A stretch of DNA of 64,000 nucleotides from Tillandsia leiboldiana (taxonomy: Eukaryota > Streptophyta > Magnoliopsida > Poales > Bromeliaceae). The translations under genes and the position numbers were made by a program. The notes under the pieces were generated by a model. That model had not been told where the DNA came from, made no database searches, and saw only the letters and a program-made list of their open reading frames with translations. Location of the stretch: NCBI GenBank assembly GCA_029204045.2, contig CM055072.1:6794682-6858681 (forward strand), given 5' to 3'. Each line of letters starts with the position of its first letter. Position 1 is the stretch's first letter. Shown here piece after piece: positions 22,921 through 34,964 of this stretch.

Positions 22921-25900
22921 TGTCACGCCCCGGGAGTAAATCGAACCCCGGGCTCGCCAACAGATCCGCCGTGCACACGAAATTTTTCCGCGTACACGAA
23001 GCACTGGTAACCTGCTCAGATATAATATAAACAATAAAAGAGCATAATACAGAGCTGAAATAGAAGAACCACATAGTATCTCAGACTGGAACTAAAAATA
23101 AAGCTGTAATAAATACAATAACCTCCCAGCTCACCATAAAAGTACAACCAGCTGGCTAAGGCCAGACCCAAAATAAGAGAAAAATACCACAGTCTGAGTG
23201 AAGGGTACAACATCTGTCTAATAACAACTCTCGGTCTCACAGAAAATCTATCTACTCAGCGATCCCCTTACCTTGATCAGCTGCCGATGGCCTAACAGCT
23301 CCCGCAGACGACTCTGCAAAATAAAGGAGAAGAAAGAGACAGAAAATAACCATGGGGGTGAGAACTACCAGATAAATCAGTAGCCTCCCATAGTGGGTAA
23401 AACCTCAACTCTGACGCACCCACTAGGACTACTAGAGGCAAAGGAAAAAGGTGAAGTGGTAAGGTAAATAAGGTACTGAAATAGTGAAACTACCACTACT
23501 ATGCCCCAAAATGTCATACTGAAAGAAATGACTGTATGAATGCATCAGGAAACAGTATCTGATCAAATAAACCCAATCTGGTCACCAGAGAAATTCTGGT
23601 ACTGCCTGCTCTGCTGTCACTCACAACTCACCAACTGACAGGAACCCAACACGGTCTGACCGGCACCCAACACGGTCTAAAGCCTACTCCGGAGTGGCAC
23701 TCGAGGGGAGCGACCCACACGAGTAAAGTATTTCTGTATCAAGCATCTCTATAACCAATGTCTCACAATAGCAGGACTGGATCATGCCTATGATCAAAGT
23801 GGGAAAACTCCATCCACTAATGCAATCCCGATCCCCAATCTGATATGATAATACTCAGTAAGTGGGAAACTCCATCCACTAGAGAAAAGCCCGATACCCA
23901 ATCTGATGCAATAGTACTCAATAAGTGGGAAACTCCATCCACTAGCAAAAAGCCCGATCCCCAATCTGATGCACACGTAAACATCCGGTCAACCGCCTAA
24001 TGTCCGCGGTCGCCGCAATACCCTATAAGTCCAAAGCCTGATAAAGTAATCAACATCTGGTCAACCGCCTAATATCCGTGGTTACCACAATGCCCCACAA
24101 TCCACAATCAAGTACCACCTGTCCCGGACTCCAAGGTCCCGACTACACTATCCCAAACCCCTGCTCGAACCCGAGCAACCAGACTCAAAAGTCTAAATGA
24201 GAAGGAGAAAGGAAACAGTCATGGTTTCTCCTAAGTCAAGTCCCAACATGATAGTGTAGCAATAAATAGTGGCCTACCTAGATGTCCATACAAGCATGCA
24301 ATTGTACTATTTAAAAGCTGTAGAAATGTGTCAAATATTTATTTTAAAAAGATTGATTTACTGTACTGATATAAAAGTTATTTGCATGCGAGATTATAGC
24401 CTTTGTTCCAACCACAGTGTCCCAAAATAAGTTATCTGTGGGGTCATGTGTATGGTTCTCATCAATTGTCACATTTTATTTTAGGGAAGTTCGTCCCAAC
24501 CACAGTGTCCCAAAATAAGCTGTCTGTGGGGTCATGTGTATGGTTCTCATCAATTGTCACATTAAATTTTAGGGGAGTTCCAATAATCCCAGTGAGCTAG
24601 TCAAAAAAGAGGTAAGCAACAACCACCCACATCGAAAAGCGTGCACTACACCCAGATAGTCTCCTGGCTGTCCACAGTCCCCTAAAACTACTGTCTGCCG
24701 AAAACGGTGCCCTACAGCAACACACATTGCATAAGGTGTAAATATACTATTCGTAAAAACACAGCTTTTGCTGTTTTTCCAAACAGCACGGAAAACGAGG
24801 CATTTCACCTCTGTACAGTGCTCATAAAAATCCAGAAAAATTACGGCTGCGTTCCTTGCGACGAGTAGATCGAAATCGACTCTTTAAACGCCTCGATCCG
24901 ATGCTCCTAGCTTAATATATAAATTGGAGAAGTTGATGCTGTCCAAAGCACACCACAGCAAAAAGGGGGGTCAAAGAGGCCTCGGGAATCGTGCCAAAAG
25001 TACGAAACGGAGCGAAGTGATCAACATGAAAATCGAAGCCTTACCTCTTAGGAACGTGCTGTCGCAAAAATCGTTCAAAAATTCCTCCTGGTTAGCACAC
25101 AGGGATTTTTCGACTGAACTGCGATGGAAAATAGGCCGAAAAAGGAAATCGTCGCAGTGCGCCGCTTCGCAGATAACTCGCTATGGGTAACTCCAAAAAT
25201 TCTGAAATTTCTAGGGGAGAGAGAGAAGAGAGAGAGAGGAAAAATTTTTGTACAGGCCACTTGCTCAGATTCTCTATCTACAATTCGCAATTGACCGAGA
25301 GAGAAGGATGGGGTTTAAATAATGGGCCAAGGAATCTTCGGGCTCCCCACACAGGATTAGCCCGAACAGGAAACACCGAAACGGACCAACCAGGACGCGC
25401 CACGTGTCCACAAAATAGGAAACACTCATGCAAATCCACTCATATGTCGCCACGTGTCCCCCGGGTGCACGTGCCCGGTCCCCGCTCCGGGTTTTCCGGA
25501 AGATGTCGGCCAATCGGAGTGTGCCACGTGTCACCTCCCCAGCCGCCTTCTAGAAGCCGTCCGGCCAATCAGAGGACGCCACGTGGCAATCCCCTGTTTT
25601 CGTGCACCCGGTGCACGCCATGCCTGTGGACCGACCAGCATGCGCGCCTGCCCGCGCCTGCCCGCGCCGCGCTCCGCTGCGCTCTGCCGCGCTCCGCCGC
25701 GCTCCGCCGCGCTCCGCCGCGCTCCGCCGCTGCGCCGTCGCTGCGCCGCCGCTCGCCGGCCGCCGCCGGCCGCCGGAACAATAATTCCGGCAGGCCGGAG
25801 TTACTGTTCCGGTGAACAGTACTTTTGCGCCGAAAAATAAAGTGAATATACCATTTTGATCGTTTTCGCGCGCTGAGTCCGATTCCGCCGTCCGTTTCGC

Positions 25901-26078
25901 CAACTTCTCATCCGAAATTTTGCCGAAAGCCCCCGGAAAAGCCCACTTGATCCAATTTTCGCGTCGAGTCTATTTCTGAGGTCCAATTTCGACTCTACAA
26001 GTTTCGTTACAACATATAAGCTTCCTACAGTCACTTTTTAATGTTGCAACAGTTCCTGCGGAAGTCCGGATCATCACA
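22921..26078 (-). mobile_element. Solo LTR of family A
   Basis: 3158 bp with TGTCACGCCCCGG at the left and GGATCATCACA at the right, the same ends as the 5' LTR at 6684-9814. A perfect duplication GATGT flanks it (22916-22920, 26079-26083). No internal region is present, so it arose by LTR-LTR recombination. It carries CCAAT-N10-CACGTG at 25510-25530 and 25565-25585 and related modules at 25401 and 25451. It splits the antisense ORF in a MLMD/VAAIT codon stretch. Confidence 0.93.
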
Positions 26079-27521
26079 GATGTGGCCGCCATTACCAGTC
26101 TTCGTCCTCATGGGGTTTCTTTATCTCTAGCCTTTGCGGCCAACGGCATGGATGCTTATGTTTCTGCATTAGACTCCAAGGCGAATCTCCCGTATGGGAG
26201 ATTCGCGCAAATCTTTGCTAGTCGTGGGGTCGAACCAGTATCCAAGAGTGAGCACATCACATTCCTTTGGTACTGGTTGTGCTACGGCCTATTCTACACC
26301 TGGTCTCAAAGGATGGACCGAAACTTTCTTCTGATAGCAGTGGCGTTGGCCAATGGCCAAAAACTTACCCTTGGCCCTTACTTTCTTGCCTTTTTATATC
26401 GGGAGATGCTTGAAATGATAAAGTCGGCCCCCCTTAATGACAACCATCTAGTGATCGGTTTGGGATGCGACATTCTGTGGTTCTTGCAATTATGCCTTCA
26501 GTTCTATTTTCTATCTATCCTTCGCCGTGTCGGGCCTCATCCCGTTTCTTCCGAGCCTTCTGTATCTTTTGGCCGATCTTTCGGCTGCCCCGTGCCCTTC
26601 TCCTCGGGTGACTCTCCTGATTTCCGGCACTACTTTCGGGTATTCTACCTCGAGGAAAGTCGGTCATCAGGCCGTTTGGCGCTTTTTGCCGCTAGGGGCA
26701 ATGGGCCTTCTTGGTTTCGGGAAAGACTCGAGCATGTTTGCCACCCATCGGCGTCGGCGGAACTTGCCGAGCATATTGCCGTATGGTACGCTTTCCTCAC
26801 TCCTCGGGACCTGCACCTCGCCCTCATGAAGCAATCCAAACTGTTACCAAGTACTGAGGTCTGCTCGCCTCATTTCACAGCTCGTCAGTACGGGCTGGTC
26901 CAAGCGCTCCCGGCCCCGGTCTCTTATTTTACCGACAACCCCCTTTGCGGCCGTCCTCGAACCAAAGGGACAGCTGATGCTGATCGAATTATCATTACCG
27001 GGGACCGCTTAAAACGACACTTCATTCCCGTATCTTTCGAGACGGGTTCTGGAGGCCTTTCTGACGACCTTTTCCAGCAATCGTGGAAGTGTACCTGCGA
27101 TACCCTATTCGACATTGATCTTGACGAGATGATCGGTCGGTTTGACTTCGAAACCAATACTTTATCCAAGCCCGAAGGTATGTCTGCTATTCTCTTCCAA
27201 ACCTCCTCAATGATATTTCTTCTGAGTCGTTTATTCTTTTCAGTCGGACCTTCTACTTCGGCTTCCGAGCTGGTCATCAAAGAGAATACCACTCGTCTTC
27301 GGGCCCCTCCGGTATGTCCTTTCTCCTTGTCCTGGGCCTATACCATGTTACATTCGACTAACCTGCCTATGGTTTTCAGCCACCTCGTTCGTCGGGCAAA
27401 TGAGTCAGCGGCTTCTCTCCGGTTAGACGTTCCCCTAGGCAAGCCCCGGCCCCTTTGCTCTTGGCCAGGGGAAAACCGATTGCAGAGGACCTGGATCGTG
27501 GGGCCCAGGCTGATCTGATAC
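26079..27521 (+). pseudogene. Antisense ORF of the Tat-like element, central part: plant mobile domain-like protein
   Basis: Continues in frame from the N-terminal part as VAAITSLRPHG, then HITFLWYWLCYGLF and VALANGQKLTLGPYFLAFLY. This matches the layout of plant mobile domain (aminotransferase-like) proteins: the DVAAITGL opening, a WL(S)K-like HIxFLxYWL helix, then an ALA-LAPxxLAxLYR helix. This is recognition by motif, not by alignment. Two short GT-AG introns with TTTTCAG ends are visible (27178-27243, 66 bp; 27312-27379, 68 bp). Splicing the second shifts to a frame that reaches KPIAEDLDRGAQADLI at 27521, with one TGA on the way. Function is unknown; relatives occur in MULE and gypsy transposons and in the host MAIN/MAIL proteins. 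Confidence 0.6.
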
Positions 27522-30500
27522 TGTCACGCCCCGGGGTCAAAACTGCGATCCGGCCTCGCCAACAGATCCGCCGCCCATACGGAAAGCCCCGCATAGGCGA
27601 AGCGTATAAACTGCAAAAGATAATACTATAGCTATACAGATATCAGAGCGAGAAAAGTAAACTACTGAAATAAAAGATACAACTCCAAATAGTACATGTC
27701 AGGTCCTCAACATACATAAGTCGCTCAAAATAAACTCTCAAAAGTAAATATACCATAATCCACTGACAGTACTGAAAATTTCCAAAAGGGTACTGCTACT
27801 CTCCAAGAAGGGGCATGGATCTAGCTCGCGACTCCCTTACATCGGTCAGTAGAAGCAGCAACAATAGGGGTAGAAACAGGAGCAGATGCCTCTGGAAAAA
27901 GTTACCACAAAGGGTGTGAGAACTACATCAAACAGTAGTTCTCTGTGGGTACCGTCTCCAAGACTACGGTCTGCCTACTAAGTCTACTAGAGGTATAAGA
28001 TAACAATATGGTATAAGTAGTGATAAAAAATTGAAAATAACTCTACAGCTATCATGCCTCTATCTATCATACTCAAAGAATGATACAGATGATAAAATGC
28101 ATCTACTCGATATGCTCAATCAACCCAATCACAATGACTGCCACATAGGGTCCAGTCAAACTTGCGCCTGCCTACTACCACACATCCCCACAGGGACGAA
28201 ATTTAACTCTACAGCTATCATGCCTCTATCATGCCAATCACAATGACTGCCACATATCTATCATGCTCAAAGAAACTTGCGTCTGCCTATAAGTGGTGAT
28301 AAAAAGCTGAAAATAATTCTACAGCTATCATGCCTCTATCTATCATGCTCAAAGAATGATACAGATGATAAAATGCATCTATTCGATATGCTAAATCAAC
28401 CTAATTACAATGACTGCCACATAGGGTCCAGTCAAACTTGCACCTGCCTACTACCACACATCCCCACAGGGACGAAATTTACGTAGGGGGTCCTACTCGA
28501 ACTGCGTCGACAAGTCGCAGTAGCAAAGTAACGGACCCAGCTCCAGAGCGGCACTCGAGGGGAGCGACCCCACCGAGGAAATATCCACACATCTCTGTCG
28601 AGATCCATACGGCTCATGCAGCTATAATCCAAATCTACGATCAATCAGATCGGAAATAATAACCCAACACTAACAACATCAGCCGGAAACACTCAACGGC
28701 TCAAGACCACCGTCTACCCGGACGGCTCCCAACTCTAGTACTGGTCTAATCTCAGCTACCAGACTCTACTCGACCCCCAGGCACGAGCGCAACATGCATC
28801 CCACACTATACCGACCACTCGGCCCACTAAGCACTGCGAGGAAAAATCCTAAGTCCAGAAAAATATAAATAAATAATGTAGGAAATTCGAACATGACAAA
28901 AATACCCAAGTTGAAGGTTTTCTAAAGTCTGGCCAAACATCATACAACATATAACAGGATGCTAGTCAAAGTTCAACAACTCTAATAATATCATGAATAC
29001 ATCAATAATAGCACCTATTCTAGTATGCTGAGATCTATAATACTAGAATTAGAAGGAAGTCCGCAGATTTGGAGAAAAATCCAATCCACCTCGAACACGC
29101 AGATTCGGAACCCGAACAAGCTGAAACTGAACGTGCACGCCCCTTAGGCTCTCACGATTCCAACGAACCAAGAAACTCCAAAAAACTTCTCCCGGATGAA
29201 CGACGATGCTCAAAATACCACGTGTTGCCCAAATAGTCCAATGCAAAAATCAGCGTGCGCATCGACAGAGTGTAGAAGCCAAACCATACACAATTTTCAC
29301 CCGAAACAAAAAAAAAAAGATGCTCACCTCGATCATAAGAAGGACTACCAACTTTTACTTTCTCAGCACATGTCCAAAATCCCAATAAAAACTGAAAAAC
29401 AAAGTCGAAAGTCGCAATGAGTTCAAACACAGATTCCAGCACCAAAACATTGTCATACAGCTCCAAAGATAGGGAAAATTCACCTACGAAATGCCTTTCA
29501 AAAAATTCAAGAAAGGTACAATTGTATTTTTCTCGAAGTCTAGATGGAGATCGAGTCCTTAAACATCCAAATCCGCCAACAAACGGCCGAGAAAAAGCAT
29601 AAAAACTCCCCGCTGTCCAGAAAAACCACAGCACAAAAAGGGGTCTAAAGATGTTGCGAGAACTCCCATAAAAACTCAAAACGGAGAGGAGTGGTAGGTA
29701 CCAAAATCGAAGACCTACTTGTCGTGAAGATCCAGAATAAAAAATCGACAAAAATCTCCAAGGGGTTAGCTCTGGGCAGCCCGCGAACGAAACGTTGACG
29801 AAGGAAATCGTAGTCGAAGGAACGTCGAAGCTCACAGAGTAGAGGGGAAGCTGATGAAATGATCTCCAAAATTCCTCCAAAAATCCTAGAAGTGAAGAAG
29901 ACTTGATGAAGTTCACCTCTGTAAAAAAAAAGGCTCCAAAAAACTTCGGAAAATCCCAAAAGAGGAGGCGAAATGGCCAATTTATAGGGGAAAAAAAAAC
30001 CAAAAAAAGCCATTCGGATTGGGGGGAAAATCGGGCGCCCGAAATCCACAGTACCCGCGCCCGGACACGCTGTATTCATCCGTGCAGCTCCCGCTTAGTA
30101 CCCGAAGCCGCCGGATGGCGTGGCGTGTCCCACGCTCGCGCTCCGTGCACCTTGCGCCTGCGCGGTGGTTGGCTTCGGCCAATCGCCTCGCGCCACGTGG
30201 CCAAGCGCGGTCCACGGCGGGGTGCACGCGGCGCTGATTGCGCCGTGTCCTGCACTGCCGCCCGACCAATCATAGAGCACCATGTGCCCCCCCCCCCCCC
30301 CCCCCACTTTTTCGCTTGTCTCGGAGCACGCGCAAGTGGGCCGTGGACCGGCCCACTTCTAAATTGAGCCCGTTGGCCCATTTTGCTCTAAAATAGCCGT
30401 TTTTCACTATTTTCGCGCGCTGAGTCCGTTTTTGGCATCCGTTTGACGCGCAACGAACTCGATACACCAAAAATAGTTATTTTCTCACCGCCGACCACAC

Positions 30501-30540
30501 AATCAAAACACACGGGGCCTCGGGACACCATAGAAACCGT
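27522..30540 (-). mobile_element. Family B LTR, probably solo, right boundary unresolved
   Basis: Starts TGTCACGCCCCGGGGTCAAA at 27522, a relative of the LTR at 47188. It has a minus TATA box at 29979-29985 (CCCCTATAAATT), CCAAT-N10-CACGTG at 30179-30199, CCAAT-N10-CATGTG at 30266-30286, and the stem-loop GCACTCGAGGGGAGCGACC at 28551-28569. Left flank is GATAC, but I find no matching GATAC at the right, and the last ~90 bp seen in the relative are missing, so its right end may be deleted. It separates the central and C-terminal parts of the antisense ORF. Long open frames in it (e.g. 29152-30003 minus) span the TATA box and look fortuitous. Confidence 0.75.
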
Positions 30541-30842
30541 ATGTTGCGTTGACCCTCCCGGAGCCGGTAGAAGTTGGGGACGAAAGTGTTGAGCAACTGG
30601 CTGACCTCCATCAGCATTTGGCCATAATTGAGAAAAAGATCGCCAAGACGGAGCTACGTCTTGCCGGCTTGAAAAGACACCTAATCGCCGATCGAGCGGC
30701 GATTGATGCGGCTGAAACCTACTTGCAGACGGGAACCGACTGCAGTGCCCCTCTCCGCTGTGGGCTCGATGACCTGCATCCGGTGATGAAACAACGAAGG
30801 AAAGCCCACTACCAATCGCAGGAGGTAGTTGACGCAGAATAG
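30541..30842 (+). pseudogene. Antisense ORF of the Tat-like element, C-terminal coiled-coil part
   Basis: Continues as TLPEPVEVGDESVEQLADLH, then a heptad-like helix (LAIIEKKIAKTELRLAGLKR) and ends VVDAE with a TAG at 30840. It fits as the C-terminal end of the plus-strand protein once the family B LTR is ignored. Alone it would start at the Met at 30549. Confidence 0.55.
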
Positions 30843-31435
30843 AAGCAACTCCAAACCCTGATGTTCCGTTGATTCGGCGCCTCCCCACATTTTCATGCGT
30901 TTTTATTCAGACTTTTGATTGCGACTGTAATATGACTCTTGCATATTGATTCAAATAGTCAGCTTCAATCCTTGATTGCTAAAACAAAACTTCATCGCCG
31001 TTTCCCGGTGTTTTTTTATCGAAGCGTTCCCTCAGAACGGCTTCCGCTGTCTTCCCCAACTTCGGCCTTCCCGGCAGAACATACACTTTTAGTTTTCGGC
31101 CCCTAATATAATAGCCAAAGATTTCTCTCGGCCGGCCCCTCTAAGCCGGCCTCTATTCTTCGGGCCTAGGTATGGACCTTCTTCGGCCATCTAAGTGTCG
31201 GCCGCATTTGCCCCGCCGATGGCCATGCCATCTTTAGTATGCCCAACCGCGTCTTCGGTGACTTCTTTCGAAAACTTATTAAACATTGGCCTTTTCTAAT
31301 CGGCCAAGTATGGGCATATCTCATCCGCACTCATGTAGTGCGGAGCTCCGATGGACGGTCGTATAGCCAGCCCGGCCTTTGTGCCAAACACGCCCAGTTT
31401 TTGGGTGTGAAGCTTAATGCTTCCTGCCGGGAGGA
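30843..31435. other. Tat-like element interior, no supported gene
   Basis: Contains repeated TCGGCC-rich phrases and a 66-codon open frame (31239-31439) without recognisable features. It is where gag-pol would sit in an autonomous relative, so this is the deletion zone. Confidence 0.5.
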
Positions 31436-31990
31436 TTAGTATTGCGGCTGTACCTTTCTTGCATCTATAAGTGGCAGTGTGTCTGGTCCTACTTGCTTTT
31501 GGGAAGACCTGGACTCCGGGGCCTGCCCCCTAGTCTCCCTGCCCCTAGTGTGGTGTTGATGTACCGACAACAAGGTCGACACGGGTACACCCTGGTCGGT
31601 CTCCCGTTGATAGCCGATGCTTGAATCCATCGGCCTATCCCGTGCTGGGATAGGAGCCCTCTGCGGCTGCATTCCTCCCAGCGATGGCGTCGTCGTGAGG
31701 GGCACCACCTGCCGTGTCTTTGCCGTCGCCGGCGCTGACGGAACCGATTGTGTTGGTACCGATGGTGGCAGGACTAATGGAGACTCTTGTGAGTCTCCAT
31801 GGTATGGCTCGTTTCGAGCTAGGAACTACCCAAACCGAGCGAGATTCTCATTTGAGGCTGTGGCGTCAGCGTCCGAGACTCAAACTCTTCTCTCCAGAGA
31901 CCTCATCATTTGGGCTAATTGCCCATACAACTCTGATAGAGACGGCTCTGGTAGTGCCAACTCTTCGTATGTCTCTGGGATTCCTGTCAT
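31436..31990 (-). pseudogene. Tat-lineage gag N-terminal remnant
   Basis: A minus-strand ATG at 31990-31988 opens MTGIPETYEELALPEPSLSE, then LYGQLAQMMRSLERRV and a stop. Further pieces follow in nearby frames (SQESPLVLPPSVPTQSVPS; MVPLTTTPSLGG from 31708). A Pro/Gln/Ser-rich segment after a short helix is what precedes capsid in Tat-type Gag. Position, about 60 bp inside the 5' LTR, supports gag. Too short and broken to function. Confidence 0.5.
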
Positions 31991-32029
31991 GGTTACAGTA
32001 GGAAGATAGGTAAAAATTATCTGAGCTTC

Positions 32030-32051
32030 CCATCGGGCGTGCTAAGAAAGT
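32030..32051 (-). other. Candidate primer-site region of the Tat-like element
   Basis: Next to the LTR, the minus strand reads ACTTTCTTAGCACGCCCGAT. It resembles the stretch that follows LTRs in many plant Tat/Athila elements. The exact tRNA is not assigned. Confidence 0.4.
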
Positions 32052-33139
32052 TGTTGGGGCAAAAACGTGGCTTCGCTCGATCGGTCCGTGGGAGCGACCT
32101 TCAGAGATGTCGAATGCGTCGCGTGCCAACAGATCAAGCGATCGGGTCGAGGAGGGATCTGCTCGGCCGGGTTCTCCTTTAGTAACTCTCGCGACCGTTC
32201 GGCTTAGAGTAGCCAAATCGGGATTATGGAGGTAGAGAGGGATTGGTGGGTTCAACTTAGAATAGCCGAACCGGATATAATGATAAAGACACGGCTGAGG
32301 AGCCGATTATAGCTTTATATATAAAGAAATACAAATAATGACAGCTGATTAAACTTTATATTGCTTGGGAAGGGGATACAAGGAAGAAGATAGGGATAGA
32401 GATTACATGTAAGCCTACTCCTAGAAAAACAGTAGAAAAAAGCGGTAAAGGAAAGCAGTAAAATTAAGTTAATCTACTCCTAGATATGAAGAATGATGGG
32501 GTGGTACCGGGCTAACGAGGTTGTTGGACGTCTTTTCCTTCGATGGTTCGGATATTTATACACTTTTCAAACCACATTATTAGATACCGATTTAAATTAT
32601 CGACGTGATTTGGAGAGAATCATCGTGAAATACTCAATGGATTACTTTTGAGTCGAAACTTCCTCAAAAGAATAATAGTCGTTCTTCTGTCTAGGTTCAT
32701 CTCCTCACAGTCGCGCCAGAGTGCGATTCTTGGCGCTTTCCGGCGCTGGACACTATTTGGCGTTCTAGGTTAGTTGCGGGATTCGCGCCTAAAACCCGCA
32801 TTCCTTCTTTCTAAGATCTTTCCTTTCTCGACTTGAGCGGCCGAGAGCTGACTTAGACTCCCGCCTTTCCGTCGATTGACTAGAGCGATCCAATGGACGT
32901 TGTCAACCGAAGTAGGCTTCGGGTGATGCGCAACTCTTCTCATTAGCAGCTTCTCCTGTCGGCTGTTACTCTCAGCCGATGGCGGGCGTCGCGTGCCGCA
33001 CTCTTACGCGACTAAGACTGGTCTGGATCGAGACGCGAGTCTTTTTCTTCTAACCCACTCTCCTGTCGGCTGATGTCTGCCGGCCGACGGTATCCGCCAC
33101 GTGTCGTTCCCTTAAGTGGCAAAAATTTTGGTCTCAACA
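32052..33139 (-). repeat. 5' LTR of the Tat-like element
   Basis: 1088 bp matching 20916-22014, with ends TGTTGGGGC and GGTCTCAACA. Followed by the CCCAT duplication at 33140-33144. Confidence 0.92.
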
Positions 33140-33144
33140 CCCAT

Positions 33145-34090
33145 CATAACACTACCGCCTTCACAAAACTTATAAGTATCAAATAAAAACCTGTCTGGAG
33201 TCATGTGATAAGAACAACCCGAATCCAATATCCTGTCACTAAGAGATTCTTAACCTGTAGAAACCGTCAAAACATCCTGACTAGTGTCGTCAGCTACGCC
33301 CGATCTGCAGAGGAATCTAGTTTTCACAGCCAAGCCTTCCTCTTCTCGCAGTTCTTTTTCATGTGACCCTCTTTCTTACAAAAGTAACACTTCAACTTTT
33401 TCGAATTTGACTTGGAACAGAATTTTCCTTTCCCTGCATCACGTTCACTAGATCGTTCCTTTCCTGCACCTGTATCATTTACGACCAAAGCAACACTGCT
33501 TTCTTCAGTACTCGCTTGTAACCTAATCACTTTAGATAGAAGGGTCGATGTAACATCTTCCATCTTCAGAGTTTGCTTCCCGTAGAGTATGGTGGTCACC
33601 AAATGATTGTAAGATGACAGAAGTGACATGAGAAAAATCAATGCTTTATCGTCCTCGTCAACCTTGACATTAATGCTGAGCAAATTTGCAATAATCTTAT
33701 TAAAGATGTTCAAGTGTTCCGTTATTGTCGTATCTTCCGTCATGCATAGCCCATATAATTTTTCCTTGAGGTACAACACATTCGAGAGGCTTTTTGTTAT
33801 ATACAGCTTTTCCAGCTTGTTCCACATACCGACTGTAGTTTCTTCATCCATTATATTGTGCATCACCTTCTTCTGCTAGGCACAATATAATTATATTAAC
33901 CGTCCGCAAATCAATCTCCTCCTAATCTTCGTCGCTCATCGATGTCGGTTTTTTCAATTTTTCAAGCAACGCCTTATAAAGGCCTTATTGTACCATAATG
34001 GCTTTTACTCTTCTATGCCAAATACCGAAATTTTCTTTACCGTTAAAATTTTCCACCTCAAACTTAGATGATGAGACTTTCGATATCTCT
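33145..34090 (-). pseudogene. gag: Copia gag and protease, disrupted
   Basis: Read leftward from about 34090: KFEVENFNGKENFGIWHRRV (the copia FDGxNFxxWK opening), an in-frame TAA near 33985, MSDEDWEEIDLRTVNIIILC, a frame change near 33868, then an open 180-residue stretch (33866-33324) with LEKLYITKSLSNVLYLKEKL and the CCHC knuckle CYFCKKEGHMKKNC. After a stop comes the protease with ILDSGCSYHMTP (active-site DSG) at about 33225, and the CCCAT junction where the Tat-like element entered. At least two disabling changes. Confidence 0.88.
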
Positions 34091-34108
34091 GTTGTAGCGC
34101 GAACCTTA

Positions 34109-34121
34109 AGCTACGATACCA
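34109..34121 (-). other. Primer binding site of the copia-like element
   Basis: TGGTATCGTAGC on the minus strand, two bases inside the 5' LTR. It differs from the standard initiator-Met site TGGTATCAGAGC by a two-base change. Confidence 0.75.
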
Positions 34122-34123
34122 GT

Positions 34124-34964
34124 TGTTGGGAATTTGATGGACCGTCCGTTATGCGCTACCAACACAGATGCAGAAAAAATAGAGAAATTCGAAAAATCGG
34201 TAACAACAATAAATGCGAAAAAGAAGAGACCAAGATTTTTACGTGGTTCGGCAACTGCCTATGTTCATGGAGAGAGCGAGAGAGATGTATTGTACTATAA
34301 GAAGAAATAAAAGAAATACAGACTTACACCTTATGTCTTCTTCAGATAAAAAATCAAGAGCCTTATGGTGAACCCCACCTATCTCTTGTTCCAACGAAAA
34401 ACTCCAAGAAAATATTTCGTAAAAAAGTTTTTGTAAAACCTTAATCAAGAAGACCAAATTAGAGAAGTATAGAAATTTCTGACCAAAATCTTTTATGATG
34501 TTGCTTCGAGTAATCCGACCACTCAAGCAATTGGTCGAGAACCTCCGCTCCGCTGCCGAACCCAACACCGCATGCGAGCCGGCGTCTACCTTCTCTTGCT
34601 GATGTACAACCTCAAGAACTCGAAGCCAGCCGCTAATTAATTAGCCTCCATGCGCATGCATTCCTTGCTCCGTGCGGCAACAAGGAAGACCAAAAGACCT
34701 TAATTAATTAGCCTCAAGAATCCGACCGTTCACCTTAATTAATAGCCGGTGCACGTATATATAATGCTAATGAAGCCGGATAAAGAGTCAATCAATCCTA
34801 ATTAGATTAGGACGTATATAAATAGATATAAATCTTGCACCAACAGAAATTATCTTCAAAATAAAATAATATATTTCATACACCTAATCTATATTATAAC
34901 CAACTTAATTGGTTAATTAAATTTGACTCAATCCAAATTTAAAAGAAGATATAAATCCGTAACA
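34124..34964 (-). repeat. 5' LTR of the copia-like element
   Basis: 841 bp, plus-strand ends TGTTGGGAATTTG and CCGTAACA. Matches 19662-20506. Confidence 0.9.

Larger units (their letters stand above)
20916..33139 (-). mobile_element. Tat-like Ty3/gypsy LTR element, non-autonomous, with antisense plant mobile domain-like ORF
   Basis: Direct LTRs 20916-22014 (1099 bp) and 32052-33139 (1088 bp), with a perfect 5-bp duplication CCCAT (20911-20915, 33140-33144) in the copia interior. Orientation is taken as minus: a gag-like start (31990) lies just left of the right LTR, a GGGCGTGC stretch there resembles the Tat primer region, and a purine tract (AATAGGGCAT on the minus strand) sits next to the left LTR. 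No protease, RT or integrase remains. The plus-strand ORF between the LTRs is therefore antisense to the element. Two further LTRs inserted into that ORF. Confidence 0.8.
19662..34964 (-). mobile_element. Ty1/copia-like element, internally deleted and split by a nested LTR element
   Basis: LTRs 19662-20506 and 34124-34964 match each other. Read leftward: 5' LTR at right, primer site, gag, protease, part of the GAG-pre-integrase region, polypurine tract, 3' LTR at left. Integrase, RT and RNase H are missing, so only about 1.4 kb of native interior remains (33145-34123 plus 20507-20915). The nested element 20916-33139 splits the protease/pre-integrase region. Edges read GTGAA on the left and TTGGA on the right, so I see no clean target duplication. 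Confidence 0.85.

Noticed and set aside
29152..30003. 283-codon minus-strand frame in the LTR at 27522
   Set aside because: It starts upstream of the LTR TATA box and runs through R-U5, is Phe/Ser-rich from TTC/TCT content, and has no counterpart in the related LTR at 47188.
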